A stretch of DNA of 64,000 nucleotides from an uncultured Bacteroidota bacterium (GCA_903853805.1 CAINUN010000100.1:18650-82649); one strand, 5' to 3'. Counted from the stretch's first letter, positions 49,307 through 60,711 are shown. The notes: generated by a model from the sequence alone, not told the origin. Numbers and translations are program-made.

Positions 49307-51211
49307 TTAGCCTTCGGCTTCTGCTTCGTCGTCAGCTTTCTTCATTTTTGCTTTTATAGCAGCCAATGCGCCAAGATCTCCAAGCGTAGGTTTTTCAACC
49401 TTATTCTGAACGTTTTTCACAGCTTTCTTAGTATTATCGTCATCAGCTTTTGCAGCTTTACGGGCAGCATCTTTTTCTTCTACTTTTGTTTGTTCCCAAA
49501 CGCGGGTATGAGAAACCATGATGCGCTTATCATTGCGGTCGAATTCGATAATCATGAAAGGAATGGTCTCGTCCATTGTCACGTTACTGCCATCTTCTTT
49601 GCGAAGATGACGAGCAGGTGAATAAGCTTCTAATCCATATTGTAATTGAACTGTAGCGCCTTTGTCATCTTTTTTAGTCACATGACCTTCGTGCAAAGAA
49701 CCCATTGGGAAAACAGACTCAAATGTATTCCAAGGATCTTCTTCCAATTGTTTATGACCTAATGAGAGTTTGCGATTTTCTTTATCAATACCAAGAATCA
49801 TTACTTCAATCTCAGCGCCATTCTTAGTGAATTCGCCTGGGTGATTGAAACGTTTAATCCAACTTAGATCACTGATGTGTATCATTCCACCTATACCTGA
49901 TTCTAGTTCAACAAACACACCATAAGGAGTAATGTTTTTCACAGTACCATTATGACGGCTATCAACAGGATACTTATCTTCAATAGTTTCCCAAGGATCA
50001 TTGCTAAGTTGCTTGATAGAAAGGCTCATCTTGCGTTCGCTTTTATCAAGCGACACTACTAATGCTTCATGCTCTTCTCCCATTTTGAAGAATTCTTTAG
50101 CATTGATTGGTTGAGAAGACCACGTGATTTCAGACACGTGAACCAATCCTTCAACACCTGGAAGAATTTCGAGGAATGCTCCGTAATCTTCAATGTTCAC
50201 CACTTTACCTTTTACTTTAGATCCTTCAACAACTTCATCATTGAAATTATCCCAAGGATGTGGCGTTAATTGTTTCAAGCCAAGGCTGATACGCTTTTTC
50301 TCATCATCATAATCGAGAACGGCAACATTAAGTTTTTGACCGTTTTCAAGAACCTCTGATGGATGATTGATGCGACCCCAGCTAATATCTGTGATGTACA
50401 ACAAGCCATCAACCCCACCAAGGTCAATAAATGCACCGAAGTCGGTAACATTCTTAACAGTACCTTCAAGTACCTGACCTTTTTCGAGTTTACCAATGAT
50501 GGCACTACGTTGCTGCTCAATGTCACTTTCAATAAGTGCCTTATGAGATACAACTGCGTTACGGATGGCTTCGTTGATTTTCACCACTTTAAAATCCATC
50601 GTTTTACCAACATACTGATCGTAGTCGGTAACTGGTTTCACATCAATTTGTGAACCTGGTAAGAAGGTTTCCAAACCATGAACATCCACAATAAGACCGC
50701 CTTTAGTTTTAGAGGTAATAGTACCTGTAACCACTTCGCCGGTTTTGTAGAATTCAACGATTTGTTGCCAAGAACGAGCTGCTCTTGCCATTTTACGGCT
50801 GAGGTGAAGATGACCATGTTTGTCTTCTTTTTCCACTACCATAACTTCAATCTCATCACCGATTTTGATATCCTGCATGTCGCGGAATTCGTTTAGTGAA
50901 ATGAGACCGTCCGACTTAAAGCCAATGTTTACAATGGCATCAGTCTTTGTAAGACCTACCAATGTTCCCAACAACAATTCAGAGTCGGAGACTTCTTTAA
51001 AGGTGCTGTCATACACCTTATCCATTTGTTCGCGCGTGTCTTGGTTATAAGATGCAACGTTACGCTTGTCAACGCTCCAGTCGAAATCATCGTGCGATGT
51101 AGTATCAACTGTGACAAAAATTTTAGGGGCAGTAGCCACCTGAGCGTCCTGATTTTGGTTTTCAGATTCAGTTAACTGATTTTGGTCGTTAATTAATTGA
51201 TTTTGTTCCAA
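49307..51211 (-). CDS. rpsA: 30S ribosomal protein S1
   Basis: Multiple S1 domains: VTDFGAFIDLGGVDGLLYITDISWGRINHPSEVL, IEDYGAFLEILPGVEGLVHVSEITW, ITPYGVFVELESGIGGMIHISDLSW. Confidence 0.96.
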   Translation of the reverse strand: MEQNQLINDQNQLTESENQNQDAQVATAPKIFVTVDTTSHDDFDWSVDKRNVASYNQDTREQMDKVYDSTFKEVSDSELLLGTLVGLTKTDAIVNIGFKSDGLISLNEFRDMQDIKIGDEIEVMVVEKEDKHGHLHLSRKMARAARSWQQIVEFYKTGEVVTGTITSKTKGGLIVDVHGLETFLPGSQIDVKPVTDYDQYVGKTMDFKVVKINEAIRNAVVSHKALIESDIEQQRSAIIGKLEKGQVLEGTVKNVTDFGAFIDLGGVDGLLYITDISWGRINHPSEVLENGQKLNVAVLDYDDEKKRISLGLKQLTPHPWDNFNDEVVEGSKVKGKVVNIEDYGAFLEILPGVEGLVHVSEITWSSQPINAKEFFKMGEEHEALVVSLDKSERKMSLSIKQLSNDPWETIEDKYPVDSRHNGTVKNITPYGVFVELESGIGGMIHISDLSWIKRFNHPGEFTKNGAEIEVMILGIDKENRKLSLGHKQLEEDPWNTFESVFPMGSLHEGHVTKKDDKGATVQLQYGLEAYSPARHLRKEDGSNVTMDETIPFMIIEFDRNDKRIMVSHTRVWEQTKVEEKDAARKAAKADDDNTKKAVKNVQNKVEKPTLGDLGALAAIKAKMKKADDEAEAEG

Positions 51212-51377
51212 ATTTTAGGTCCTCCCTTTGAGTAGATTTTTGGGAGTGCAAATATAGGGGTTGAAACTTAAAATCATGAAAAATATTTTAAAAAGTAGTT
51301 TGGAGTTATTGGTAGCATCAAAAACTTGAAATGTGGTCGGTGTCTTTTTCTTAGTTTCGTCCTTCCAAATAGATACC

Positions 51378-52037
51378 ATGAACATTGCATCTTACATTGA
51401 CCATACTATTCTTAAGCCGACTACTACCATTAAAGATGTTGAACAATTGTGCAAAGATGCTATCGCCTATTGTTTAGCGGCTGTTTGTGTGCCTCCTTGT
51501 TACGTTCACATTGCCAAAGAACTTACTAAGGAAAGCTCTGTAAAAGTGGCAACTGTGATAGGCTTTCCTTTTGGTTATAGCAGCACAGTTTCTAAAGGAC
51601 AAGAAATTGTGAATGCCTTAGAAAATGGCGCTGATGAATTAGATATGGTGCATAACATAGCTGCTTTAAAAAATGAGGATTGGGGATTTCTTGAAGAAGA
51701 AATGAAAGCATGCATTGAATTGGTTCATGAAAAGGGCAAGAAATTAAAAGTCATTGTAGAAAGTGGTTTACTAACCGATGATGAAATCATCAAATGCTGC
51801 GAAATTTATACGCCACTTGGCATTGATTTTATGAAAACTTCCACTGGTTATGCTGAGGTTGGAGCAACAGTTCATGCAGTTGAATTGATGCGAAAACATT
51901 TACCTGAAAATATTGAAATCAAAGCCTCAGGTGGCATTCGCAATTATACTTTTGCAAAAGAACTTGTAGATGCTGGTGCTGCTCGCTTAGGTTGTAGCGC
52001 AAGTATTGCTATTGTTGAAGAAAGTCATAAGTCGTAA
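51378..52037 (+). CDS. deoC: Deoxyribose-phosphate aldolase
   Basis: SYIDHTILKPTTT, VIGFPFGYSS, KVIVESGLL, DFMKTSTGYAEVGAT, IKASGGIRN; start reset to MNIASY. Confidence 0.95.
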   Translation: MNIASYIDHTILKPTTTIKDVEQLCKDAIAYCLAAVCVPPCYVHIAKELTKESSVKVATVIGFPFGYSSTVSKGQEIVNALENGADELDMVHNIAALKNEDWGFLEEEMKACIELVHEKGKKLKVIVESGLLTDDEIIKCCEIYTPLGIDFMKTSTGYAEVGATVHAVELMRKHLPENIEIKASGGIRNYTFAKELVDAGAARLGCSASIAIVEESHKS

Positions 52038-52040
52038 ATA

Positions 52041-52499
52041 GTGATTGTAAAAAGAATTTTGTTTGTGTGTTCATTTTTATTGTGTTGCTTGTCCTTACCT
52101 GCACAAATAAAAGTGTATGAACAAGACCAACAAAGCGTTGTCATTCATGCTGATCCGAAATTGGAAATTCTCACAGCATATCTAAAATCAAAACCAAGAG
52201 CAATAGCCACTAATCCACAAATAAAATCAGGTGTAATTCGCTCAGGGAAAGGGTTTAGAGTGCAGATATATAATGGTAATGAGCGCGAAGAAGCCAATCG
52301 ACTTAAAGTAGATTTTGTAAAAAAATTCCCCAATATCAAAACCTATCTTACCTATATCCAACCACAATATCGAGTGAAAATTGGTGACTACACAAATCGT
52401 GCTGATGCCCAAAAATTTGCTAACCAAATAAGCAAAGAATTTTCACCCGTGATTGTTGTGCCGGATATTATTGAAATAAACACGTTTAAAAATGATTAA
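52041..52499 (+). CDS. SPOR-domain protein (GTG start)
   Basis: GFRVQIYNGNEREEANRLKVDFVKKFPNIKTYLTYIQPQYRVKIGDYTNRADAQKFANQI. Confidence 0.8.
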   Translation: MIVKRILFVCSFLLCCLSLPAQIKVYEQDQQSVVIHADPKLEILTAYLKSKPRAIATNPQIKSGVIRSGKGFRVQIYNGNEREEANRLKVDFVKKFPNIKTYLTYIQPQYRVKIGDYTNRADAQKFANQISKEFSPVIVVPDIIEINTFKND

Positions 52500-53673
52500 C
52501 CAAATCAAAGAAAAAGCCGCTCAATACTTCAACGAAGTATGTGCAATTCGCCATCATATTCATGCCAACCCTGAGCTTTCTTTTCAGGAGTTTAATACGG
52601 CTGCGTTTATTTCTTCTAAATTGAAAGAATATGGCATTGAACATGAAACAGGAGTTGCTGGCACTGGTATTGTCGCTTTGATAAAAGGAAAAAATCAAGA
52701 AAAAAAATGTATTGCCCTTCGTGCAGATTTAGACGCCTTGCCTATTCTTGAAGCCAATGAAATTGACTACAAATCAAATAATGAAGGTGTGATGCACGCT
52801 TGTGGTCATGATGTACATGCTTCTTGTTTGTTGGTTGCTGCTAAAATTCTGAATGAAATCAGAGATGAAATAGAAGGCACAATCAAACTCATTTTTCAAC
52901 CTGGAGAAGAAAAACATCCTGGTGGTGCCAGCCTCATGATTAAAGAAGGAGTGCTTGAGAATCCAAAGCCAGAAGCCATTTTTGCACTTCATGTCTATCC
53001 ACATTTACCAAGTGGCACGGTAGGTTTTCGTGCGGGACAGTATATGGCTAGTGCCGATGAAATTTACATCACTATTGAAGGAAAAGGTGGTCATGCAGCA
53101 TTACCACATCAAACCATTGACCCCATTACGATAGCCGCGCAAGTCATTACAGCATTACAACAAGTTATTTCGCGCAAAGGCAATCCATTGATTCCTTCGG
53201 TGTTGAGCTTTGGAAAAATTGCTGGTGGCAATGCCACCAATGTCATTCCAGATAAGGTTGAAATCTTAGGCACACTGCGCACAATGGATGAAACTTGGCG
53301 TCATGAAGCCCATTGTTGGATAAAAGATATTACCGAACAAATTTGTGCTTCTTTTGGTGCAAAAGCAATCGTAGAAATCCCTGTTGGTTATCCTTCTTTA
53401 TTCAACGATCCACACCTAACTATAGAGACAGAAAACCTTGCCCGTGAATTTATGGGCGCTCAAAATGTGCATACACTCAATATGCGCATGGCTGCCGAAG
53501 ATTTTAGCTTTTATACCCATCATGTTCCCGGTTGTTTCTTTCGCATAGGCACCAATAAAAACAATAAAACATTCACCGCGCCCGTTCATAATGCACATTT
53601 CAATATTGACGAAACGGCAATGCAAACCGGCGTAGGTATGTTATGTTGGGTGGCGTTTAAGAGTTTGAGTTAA
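52492..53673 (+). CDS. M20 family amidohydrolase / metallopeptidase
   Basis: IRHHIHANPELSFQEFNTAAFI, LRADLDALPI, HACGHDVHASCLL, FQPGEEKHPGGASLMI, AEDFSFY. Confidence 0.93.
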   Translation: MINQIKEKAAQYFNEVCAIRHHIHANPELSFQEFNTAAFISSKLKEYGIEHETGVAGTGIVALIKGKNQEKKCIALRADLDALPILEANEIDYKSNNEGVMHACGHDVHASCLLVAAKILNEIRDEIEGTIKLIFQPGEEKHPGGASLMIKEGVLENPKPEAIFALHVYPHLPSGTVGFRAGQYMASADEIYITIEGKGGHAALPHQTIDPITIAAQVITALQQVISRKGNPLIPSVLSFGKIAGGNATNVIPDKVEILGTLRTMDETWRHEAHCWIKDITEQICASFGAKAIVEIPVGYPSLFNDPHLTIETENLAREFMGAQNVHTLNMRMAAEDFSFYTHHVPGCFFRIGTNKNNKTFTAPVHNAHFNIDETAMQTGVGMLCWVAFKSLS

Positions 53674-53738
53674 TTATGTTTTTGGGCACACTTATTGAAA
53701 ATGAAAAATCAATTGTGTGTCACTTTACTGTATATTAG

Positions 53739-55367
53739 TTATACTTGAAACACCCCGCTTTTCCATTCTTTTGTAATTGGCGACTGGTTTGCTGCTTTGA
53801 TGCCATCAGAAATACGTTTGCGAGTGTCTACGGGATCTATTATTTCATCTACCCAAAGACGTGCAGCAGCATAGTATGGCGAAGTTTGTTTGGTGTATCT
53901 CTCAGTTATTTCTTTCAACAATGCCGTTTCTTTATCAGGTTCAATGATTTCCCCCTTTGCTTTCAATGCTGCTACTTGTATTTGTAGTAAGGTCTTAGCA
54001 GCTTGCTCTCCACCCATTACTGCAATTCGGGCATTTGGCCATGCATATATAAACCTTGGATCATAGGCTTTGCCACACATAGCATAATTGCCAGCACCAT
54101 AAGAATTGCCAGTGATAATGGTGATTTTAGGAACTACACTATTCGCAACGGCATTCACCAATTTGGCTCCGTCTTTTATTATGCCAGCATGTTCACTACG
54201 ACTGCCCACCATAAAGCCAGTTACATCTTGCAGGAATAACAAAGGAATTTTCTTTTGATTGCAATTTTGAATGAATCGAGCGGCTTTATCGGCGCTGTCG
54301 TAATAAATAACGCCGCCCATTTGCATTTCTCCTTTACCACTTTTCACAATTTTTCTTTGATTGGCTACTATACCCACAGCCCATCCGTCAACGCGTGCAT
54401 ACCCACAGACTATCGTTTTGCCATAATCTTTCTTAAACTGATCAAACTCACTATTGTCCACTATGCGTTCAATGATTTCTACCACATCATAAGGCTTACT
54501 ATTGTCGGTAGTAATCATGCCGTAAATTTCAGTAGCATCTTTCTTCGGCAATTCCGGTTTGATTCTATCAAAACCTGCATGTTCTTTTTCGCCTAATTTA
54601 TCCATAATGCGACGCACTTGGTCAAGGCAATCTTGCTCTGTGTCAAATTTATAATCGGCAATGCCACTGATTTCATTGTGCGTTTTCGCACCACCCAATG
54701 TTTGAATATCAATCTCCTCTCCAATAGCAGCTTTAACAAGATAAGGTCCTGCAAGGAATATAGAACCATTGCCTTCTACCATTAAGGTTTCGTCGCTCAT
54801 GATTGGTAGGTAAGCACCGCCTGCTACACAACTTCCCATGACTGCAGCAATTTGCGAAATGCCCATGGCACTCATTTGTGCATTGTTGCGAAAGATTCTT
54901 CCAAAATGTTCTCTGTCAGGGAAAATTTCATCTTGCAATGGAAGATATACACCTGCACTATCAACAATATAAATCACCGGCAAACGATTTTCCATTGCTA
55001 TCTCTTGCATGCGTAGGTTTTTCTTTCCTGTAATAGGAAACCATGCACCTGCTTTCACCGTATTATCGTTAGCCACAATCATACATTGCCTTCCAGAAAC
55101 GATGCCAATCCCAGAAACTGTGCCACCTGCAGGGCAACCGCCATGTTCTTCATACATTTCCCAACCCGCAAATGAACCAAGCTCCATAAACTCCGAATTT
55201 TTATCGATAAGGTATTGAATCCTTTCGCGTGGCGACATTTTACCACGCTCTTTTGCTTTTTCAATAGCTTTCTTTCCACCACCAAGTGACACTTGTGCAT
55301 GGCGTTGTTTGAGTTGGCTGATAGCAAGGCGCATCGCGTCATCGTTCTTATTGAATTCGAGACTCAT
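53739..55367 (-). CDS. Acyl-CoA carboxylase carboxyltransferase subunit beta (propionyl/methylcrotonyl-CoA carboxylase type)
   Basis: RERIQYLIDKNSEFMELGSFAGW, YLPLQDEIFPDREHFGRIFRNNAQMSAMGISQIAAVMGSCVAGGAYLPIMSDE, GNSYGAGNYAMCGKAYDPRFIYAWPNARIAVMGGEQAA. Confidence 0.92.
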   Translation of the reverse strand: MSLEFNKNDDAMRLAISQLKQRHAQVSLGGGKKAIEKAKERGKMSPRERIQYLIDKNSEFMELGSFAGWEMYEEHGGCPAGGTVSGIGIVSGRQCMIVANDNTVKAGAWFPITGKKNLRMQEIAMENRLPVIYIVDSAGVYLPLQDEIFPDREHFGRIFRNNAQMSAMGISQIAAVMGSCVAGGAYLPIMSDETLMVEGNGSIFLAGPYLVKAAIGEEIDIQTLGGAKTHNEISGIADYKFDTEQDCLDQVRRIMDKLGEKEHAGFDRIKPELPKKDATEIYGMITTDNSKPYDVVEIIERIVDNSEFDQFKKDYGKTIVCGYARVDGWAVGIVANQRKIVKSGKGEMQMGGVIYYDSADKAARFIQNCNQKKIPLLFLQDVTGFMVGSRSEHAGIIKDGAKLVNAVANSVVPKITIITGNSYGAGNYAMCGKAYDPRFIYAWPNARIAVMGGEQAAKTLLQIQVAALKAKGEIIEPDKETALLKEITERYTKQTSPYYAAARLWVDEIIDPVDTRKRISDGIKAANQSPITKEWKSGVFQV

Positions 55368-55475
55368 TTAGTTGAAAAAATTTAGGAGGCAAAGATAGAG
55401 TTTGGATATTGAAGTTGAGAATGAAGTTGAGAATTATCCTTGTTCGTATTTATGATTAATTATTGAATTAAAAAA

Positions 55476-55503
55476 AGGAGGCTACTTATTAAAGCAGCCT
55501 CCT
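55476..55503 (-). terminator. Terminator of fusA
   Basis: AGGAGGCT-N12-AGCCTCCT, minus-strand T-run. Confidence 0.8.
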
Positions 55504-55532
55504 AAAAACACAAATGAACAACTAAACAGCCT

Positions 55533-57677
55533 TTATTTATCCGAAGCTTTTCCTCTTGCTTTTGAAACTACTTCTTCTTCAATATTACGTGGAGCTTGTG
55601 CATAATGGCTGAACTCCATAGTAGATGAAGCACGTCCTGAAGACAAAGAACGAAGTTGAGTTACATAACCAAACATTTCGCTCAAGGGTACTTTAGCTTT
55701 GATAACCTGAGCGCCAGCGCGAGTGTCCATACCTTCAAGCATTGCTCGACGACGATTCAAGTCGCCAGTTACATCACCCATGTATTGGTCAGGAGTAATA
55801 ACCTCTACTTTCATGATTGGCTCAAGAATAACAGGTTTTGCTTTTTTACCAGCATCGCGAAAACCAGACTTAGCACATAATTCAAAAGACATAGAATCCG
55901 AGTCAACAGCATGGAAAGAACCATCAAAAATACGAATACGCATATTCTCTACCGGGAAACCAGCCAAAGGACCCGTAGTCATCGAAGCCTCAAAACCTTT
56001 TTGAATAGCAGGGAAAAATTCACGAGGAATAGAGCCCCCAAAAATATCGTTGATGAACTGATAAGTTCCTTTTCCTTCTTTCAAGAATTCTTCATCAGCA
56101 GGGCCAATTTCAAATTGAATATCAGCAAACTTACCTCTACCACCCGATTGTTTTTTATAAACCTCGCGATGCGTAACCATTTGGTTAAAAGCCTCTTTAT
56201 AAGCAACCTGAGGAGCACCTTGATTCACTTCCACCTTAAATTCACGACGCATACGGTCAATAATGATTTCAAGATGAAGTTCACCCATACCACGAAGAAT
56301 AGTTTGACCTGTATCCTCATCAGTATTCACACGAAGTGTAGGATCTTCTTCCACTAGTTTGGCAATTGCCATTCCCATTTTATCAACATCTACTTGGGTT
56401 TTTGGCTCAATAGCAATGGCAATAACAGGTTCAGGAATGAACATGTTTTCAAGTACGATTGGATTTTTTTCATCACAAAGCGTATCCCCTGTTTTAATAT
56501 CTTTAAAACCAACTGCTGCGCCAATATCACCAGCTTCGATAAAATCAATTGGATTTTGCTTGTTGGCGTGCATTTGCATGATGCGGCTGATACGCTCGTT
56601 TTTACCAGAACGTACATTAAATACATACGAACCAGAGTTTAAACGACCAGAATATGCACGGAAGAATGCTAAACGACCCACAAATGGATCAGTCATGATT
56701 TTAAAAGCCAAGGCTGCAAAAGGTTCTTTAGCATTTGGTTGACGAATAATTTCTTCACCAGTTTCAGGATTAAGTCCTTTTATAGCTTCTACATCAAGCG
56801 GACTAGGCAAGTAACGAATAACACCATCAAGAGCAACTTGAACTCCTTTATTCTTATAAGCAGAACCACACATCATCGGAACGATACTCAAGTCAATACA
56901 AGCCTTACGAACTGCTTCATGAATCTCATCTTCAGAAATACTGTTAGGGTCTTCAAAGAATTTCTCCATTAAAGTATCATCATATTCAGCAACGGCTTCA
57001 ACAAGGTGTGCACGCCAAAAATCAGCTTCTTCCTTCATGTCATCAGGAATAGGAGTTTCAGCATAAGTCATTCCTTGAGTCGCGTCATCCCAAATAATCC
57101 CTTTCATGGTTATTAGGTCAACAACTCCTTTAAAGTGGTCTTCAGCACCAATTGGTAATTGAAGTGGAACAGCCTTAGCGCCCAACATTTCTTTTACCTG
57201 TTGAACAACCATCAAGAAGTCGGCACCTACACGATCCATTTTATTTACAAAACCTATACGAGGTACCCTATAACGATTAGCTTGACGCCATACCGTTTCT
57301 GATTGTGGCTCAACGCCATCTACAGCTGAAAAAAGAGCAACAAGACCATCTAAAACACGCAACGAACGCTCTACCTCAATAGTAAAGTCCACGTGACCTG
57401 GAGTGTCAATGATATTGAATTTATAGTTTTTACTTTCTGGTAATTTTTTACCTTGAGTAGTTGGGAAATTCCAAAAACATGTGGTTGCTGCGGAAGTGAT
57501 GGTAATTCCACGTTCTTGTTCTTGGGCCATCCAATCCATAGTAGCGGCACCTTCATGCACCTCTCCAATTTTATGGTTTACACCAGTGTAGTAAAGAATG
57601 CGTTCTGTGGTTGTGGTTTTACCGGCATCAATGTGCGCTGCAATACCAAAGTTGCGCTGTAAGCGTAAGTCTGCCAT
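55533..57677 (-). CDS. fusA: Elongation factor G
   Basis: [55 protein letters not shown]. Confidence 0.97.
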   Translation of the reverse strand: MADLRLQRNFGIAAHIDAGKTTTTERILYYTGVNHKIGEVHEGAATMDWMAQEQERGITITSAATTCFWNFPTTQGKKLPESKNYKFNIIDTPGHVDFTIEVERSLRVLDGLVALFSAVDGVEPQSETVWRQANRYRVPRIGFVNKMDRVGADFLMVVQQVKEMLGAKAVPLQLPIGAEDHFKGVVDLITMKGIIWDDATQGMTYAETPIPDDMKEEADFWRAHLVEAVAEYDDTLMEKFFEDPNSISEDEIHEAVRKACIDLSIVPMMCGSAYKNKGVQVALDGVIRYLPSPLDVEAIKGLNPETGEEIIRQPNAKEPFAALAFKIMTDPFVGRLAFFRAYSGRLNSGSYVFNVRSGKNERISRIMQMHANKQNPIDFIEAGDIGAAVGFKDIKTGDTLCDEKNPIVLENMFIPEPVIAIAIEPKTQVDVDKMGMAIAKLVEEDPTLRVNTDEDTGQTILRGMGELHLEIIIDRMRREFKVEVNQGAPQVAYKEAFNQMVTHREVYKKQSGGRGKFADIQFEIGPADEEFLKEGKGTYQFINDIFGGSIPREFFPAIQKGFEASMTTGPLAGFPVENMRIRIFDGSFHAVDSDSMSFELCAKSGFRDAGKKAKPVILEPIMKVEVITPDQYMGDVTGDLNRRRAMLEGMDTRAGAQVIKAKVPLSEMFGYVTQLRSLSSGRASSTMEFSHYAQAPRNIEEEVVSKARGKASDK

Positions 57678-58087
57678 TGTTATTTTTATTAATTACTTTT
57701 CAAAAATGAGGTGCAAAGGTACGGGTTGATGTTTAAATTTCGTGCTTGTGATAAGATTTTTTTTAAGAGATCATAGAATGCATGATTATACTATTGCAAT
57801 TAGTTAATCAGAATTCAAGCACATTATTGGTGTAAATTCTCTGAATGTGAGGGACTTGATTGAAGTCTAATAATAACAGCAAGTTAATACTCCAAATGTT
57901 TAGTGTTATAGGTTTCATTATGAATTTGAAACCCTTTTTTAGATAAACTGGTTTACTTTCTTTAATGGCGTGAAGTTCAAAAGCACAAACAAAACTCTCA
58001 TATTCAGTTGCAACCAATCGACTTAAGTTTTTTTAACTAAGAGTTTAGAGTGAATTATAGTGTCTGTGTCTGCAAACAAAACTATGT

Positions 58088-58798
58088 TTAGTAGCAAATT
58101 GTTTTTCCCGCACCAGCGAACATCCTTTTCCAATAAGGTTCGTTAAGACTACTAATAGTTACACCTTGAGAAGTGGAGGCATGTACAAAGAAATTGTTTG
58201 ATAAATAAACACCTACATGTGAAATGCGAGTTCTTTTTTTCTTTCTTCTACCATAAGTGTGTTGGAAGAAAACAAGATCGCCTTCCTTTAAATTGTTATG
58301 GTCTATTATTTTATCGCAACTTTTGAATTGCTCTACGGAACTTCTTAGCAAAGATGTGCCAAACACTTGTTCATAAAGTTTTTGTGCAAAAGCAGAACAA
58401 TCAATTCCATTTTTATCGTGACCACCAAGACGGTAGCGAACGCCATACCATTCGTCAATGAAATTATACAAAGCAACATTGGTAGTTGCTGTTGTTCCAA
58501 TCCCCTGAAGTGTGTAAGTTTTTATTGTGGCTTCCTCTTTTTTTTCTTCAGGGGTCACTTCAGCTTCGACTTTTGCTATTTCAGGGATATCATAGCGATT
58601 GATTAATTGTGGCTCAGGTACTGACTCTGTTACCACCATCTTGCCATAAGAACGTTTGGGTGGCAAAGATAGATTGTCAATAAAATGTGGGTCAGAATTC
58701 GGCATAGTGTTGCTAATTTCCTGAGCAAAAGTTGCAATAGAAAATCCTTGAGTCAATAATACACAAGTCAAAAAGTTCTTGAAAATATTCCGAATCAT
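58088..58798 (-). CDS. NlpC/P60 (C40) family peptidase
   Basis: YRLGGHDKNGIDCSAFAQKLYEQVFG...LKEGDLVFFQHTYGRRKKKRTRISHVGVYLSNNFFVHAS. Confidence 0.92.
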   Translation of the reverse strand: MIRNIFKNFLTCVLLTQGFSIATFAQEISNTMPNSDPHFIDNLSLPPKRSYGKMVVTESVPEPQLINRYDIPEIAKVEAEVTPEEKKEEATIKTYTLQGIGTTATTNVALYNFIDEWYGVRYRLGGHDKNGIDCSAFAQKLYEQVFGTSLLRSSVEQFKSCDKIIDHNNLKEGDLVFFQHTYGRRKKKRTRISHVGVYLSNNFFVHASTSQGVTISSLNEPYWKRMFAGAGKTICY

Positions 58799-58819
58799 TT
58801 GGTGAAAACAACGGCAAAT

Positions 58820-59089
58820 TTAGTTTCCTGACTTCAAAAATTCAACAATCTTTTCCTCCTCATCATCAGTTATAGCTAGTTTAGATGCCATGTGAGTAGT
58901 TATGACACCCCATTGCATATCACCAAAAGCATCTGGAGGAGGGTTATTATGACAACGTTGACAGTTTTCAGCCCAAAGTTGAGCACCAGATTTTTCAGTA
59001 ATTTTTGATGGAGCTGCGCAAGCGAATAAAATAAATGAGCTTAAAGCCACAAATAGTGTAAAGACTGAGATTTGGTTAATTCTGTTCAT
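58820..59089 (-). CDS. Monoheme cytochrome c lipoprotein
   Basis: LFACAAPSK lipobox; ENCQRCHNNPPPDAFGDMQW CxxCH. Confidence 0.8.
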   Translation of the reverse strand: MNRINQISVFTLFVALSSFILFACAAPSKITEKSGAQLWAENCQRCHNNPPPDAFGDMQWGVITTHMASKLAITDDEEEKIVEFLKSGN

Positions 59090-59113
59090 GTTTATTGTTT
59101 TTTATTCTGTGTA

Positions 59114-60262
59114 TTAAAATCCAAAGCCCCATTGCAAAAACAATTTGCTAGATTGTTCTTTATTGTATTCGTTTTCATTGGTTTGATAATTTAGTTTTAT
59201 CACAGAGCGCCAAGAATACCAGTAATTTAATCCAAAAGTTACTTGACTTACATGGTTTGCCCATGCAGCAGTTTCTGGAAGTTCAATATGTGAATACCGC
59301 CAATTCAATTCCAAACGACTCAAAAAATCATTTTCTACAAAAGAAGGTCTCAGAGAAGCTTGAATAAAATAGGCAGTACTATTGCTAGTGAAATTAGAGT
59401 CAACCCCCGTCATTGAAGTGTCGACCATGTAAACTGTTTTATCAACATTAATAGTATTGTACTGAGCTTTCAATTCAAAATTACTTTTGATGAAGTTGAG
59501 TTTGTGATTAAAAGATAAATCAATTGCTGAAAGGCTTGCACCAACATTTCGGTATGTTTCATTTTCTTTATCTCCAACTTTTGCTATTTGTTGAGATAAG
59601 CCAATTTCAAAACAAGAATTGGAAAATGGTAGAAAACCAATTCGACCACCTAGTGCTTTATTGTCGTTATTGTCGGGGATGTTTTCAAACATCAACATTC
59701 CGTTCATCATTGGGTCGTTTGTAACCAAGGATGGTCCATTTGTAGCATAAACTACATAATTAACTTTCGAAGGACCGAATTGTAATGCGCCCTCAGCTTC
59801 AAATCCAAATTCGGTCATAGGACCTGCAAGAAATTCAGCGTCATGGCTAAATCCTAAAGGATTATCAGCAAATTTATTCACCCAAGATGGATGTATTCTT
59901 TCAGAAAAAATGCCAAATGGACTTAAAAATTTCCCTGCACCTAATTCCAGTCCTTTGCAAATTTTATAATGAAAAACTGCAAATTCTACTTCTAGAGAAG
60001 TTTTTCCATTCATTCTTTCCAAAGAAAGTTCTTCTTCAAAAAAGAAACGGTCTTTCTTCCAAAGTATTATCGGGTGAATCCCAATATAGGTCATGGCTTC
60101 ATCGGACTTATCTTCTTTTGAAACTTCAGTAAAACCAAATCCTGATAAAAGGAATGAAGCCTCTTTTTTATCTTTAGTGTTTGGCTCTGAATTAATGGGT
60201 TCTTGTGCTTTTAGCATATTGGCTGTAAGTAGAAAAACTAGAGCAATTAATGATTTTTTCAT
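59114..60262 (-). CDS. Outer-membrane porin-like beta-barrel protein
   Basis: Signal peptide; LGAGKFLSPFGIFSERIHPSWVNKFADNPLGF; barrel pattern ending LFLQWGFGF. Confidence 0.75.
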   Translation of the reverse strand: MKKSLIALVFLLTANMLKAQEPINSEPNTKDKKEASFLLSGFGFTEVSKEDKSDEAMTYIGIHPIILWKKDRFFFEEELSLERMNGKTSLEVEFAVFHYKICKGLELGAGKFLSPFGIFSERIHPSWVNKFADNPLGFSHDAEFLAGPMTEFGFEAEGALQFGPSKVNYVVYATNGPSLVTNDPMMNGMLMFENIPDNNDNKALGGRIGFLPFSNSCFEIGLSQQIAKVGDKENETYRNVGASLSAIDLSFNHKLNFIKSNFELKAQYNTINVDKTVYMVDTSMTGVDSNFTSNSTAYFIQASLRPSFVENDFLSRLELNWRYSHIELPETAAWANHVSQVTFGLNYWYSWRSVIKLNYQTNENEYNKEQSSKLFLQWGFGF

Positions 60263-60267
60263 AATCT

Positions 60268-60711
60268 TTATTTTTTACCTAAAAAACGTATGTAATTCAC
60301 CATTTGCCATCGCTGAATTGGTGTAAGTGTTTTTTGAAATGAAACCATTGCACCACGCCCTGTTGATAGTTTCCAAAATAATGCTCCATCACTTTGGTTT
60401 TGAATAAAATCGGAAGTGAAATTGGCTGGTTTGGGTTTTAGTTGAGCACTCGCAATGCCATCTCCTTTTCCTTTTTCTCCATGGCAAACAAAGCAAATGG
60501 ACATGAACACTTTTTTGCCATTTTGGGGGTTGTCATTTACTAGAGGATTTTGAAGAGTATCAGCAAATGTTGGCGCTTTCCAAGGGGCTGGATTTTGAGC
60601 ATTTGCTTTAAATACAAATGTCACAAATAGCAACATCATCAAAAACTTCACAAGAATTAATTTGCTGCAAAAGTATTTTTGGTGTGTGGTATTTTTAATG
60701 ATTGCCGTCAT
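60268..60711 (-). CDS. Periplasmic monoheme cytochrome c
   Basis: GKKVFMSICFVCHGEKGKGDGIASAQLKPKPANF...RGAMVSFQKTLTPIQRWQMVNYIRFL; start position uncertain. Confidence 0.85.
   Translation of the reverse strand: MTAIIKNTTHQKYFCSKLILVKFLMMLLFVTFVFKANAQNPAPWKAPTFADTLQNPLVNDNPQNGKKVFMSICFVCHGEKGKGDGIASAQLKPKPANFTSDFIQNQSDGALFWKLSTGRGAMVSFQKTLTPIQRWQMVNYIRFLGKK

Noticed and set aside
55656-56972. Several 70-150-aa + strand ORFs inside fusA (and similar ORFs inside metG, rpsA and the carboxylase gene)
   Set aside because: Antisense to highly conserved genes with full family matches on the opposite strand.
57808-58017. 69-aa minus-strand ORF between fusA and the NlpC/P60 gene
   Set aside because: No recognisable family, signal peptide or clear initiation region; could be chance in AT-rich DNA.
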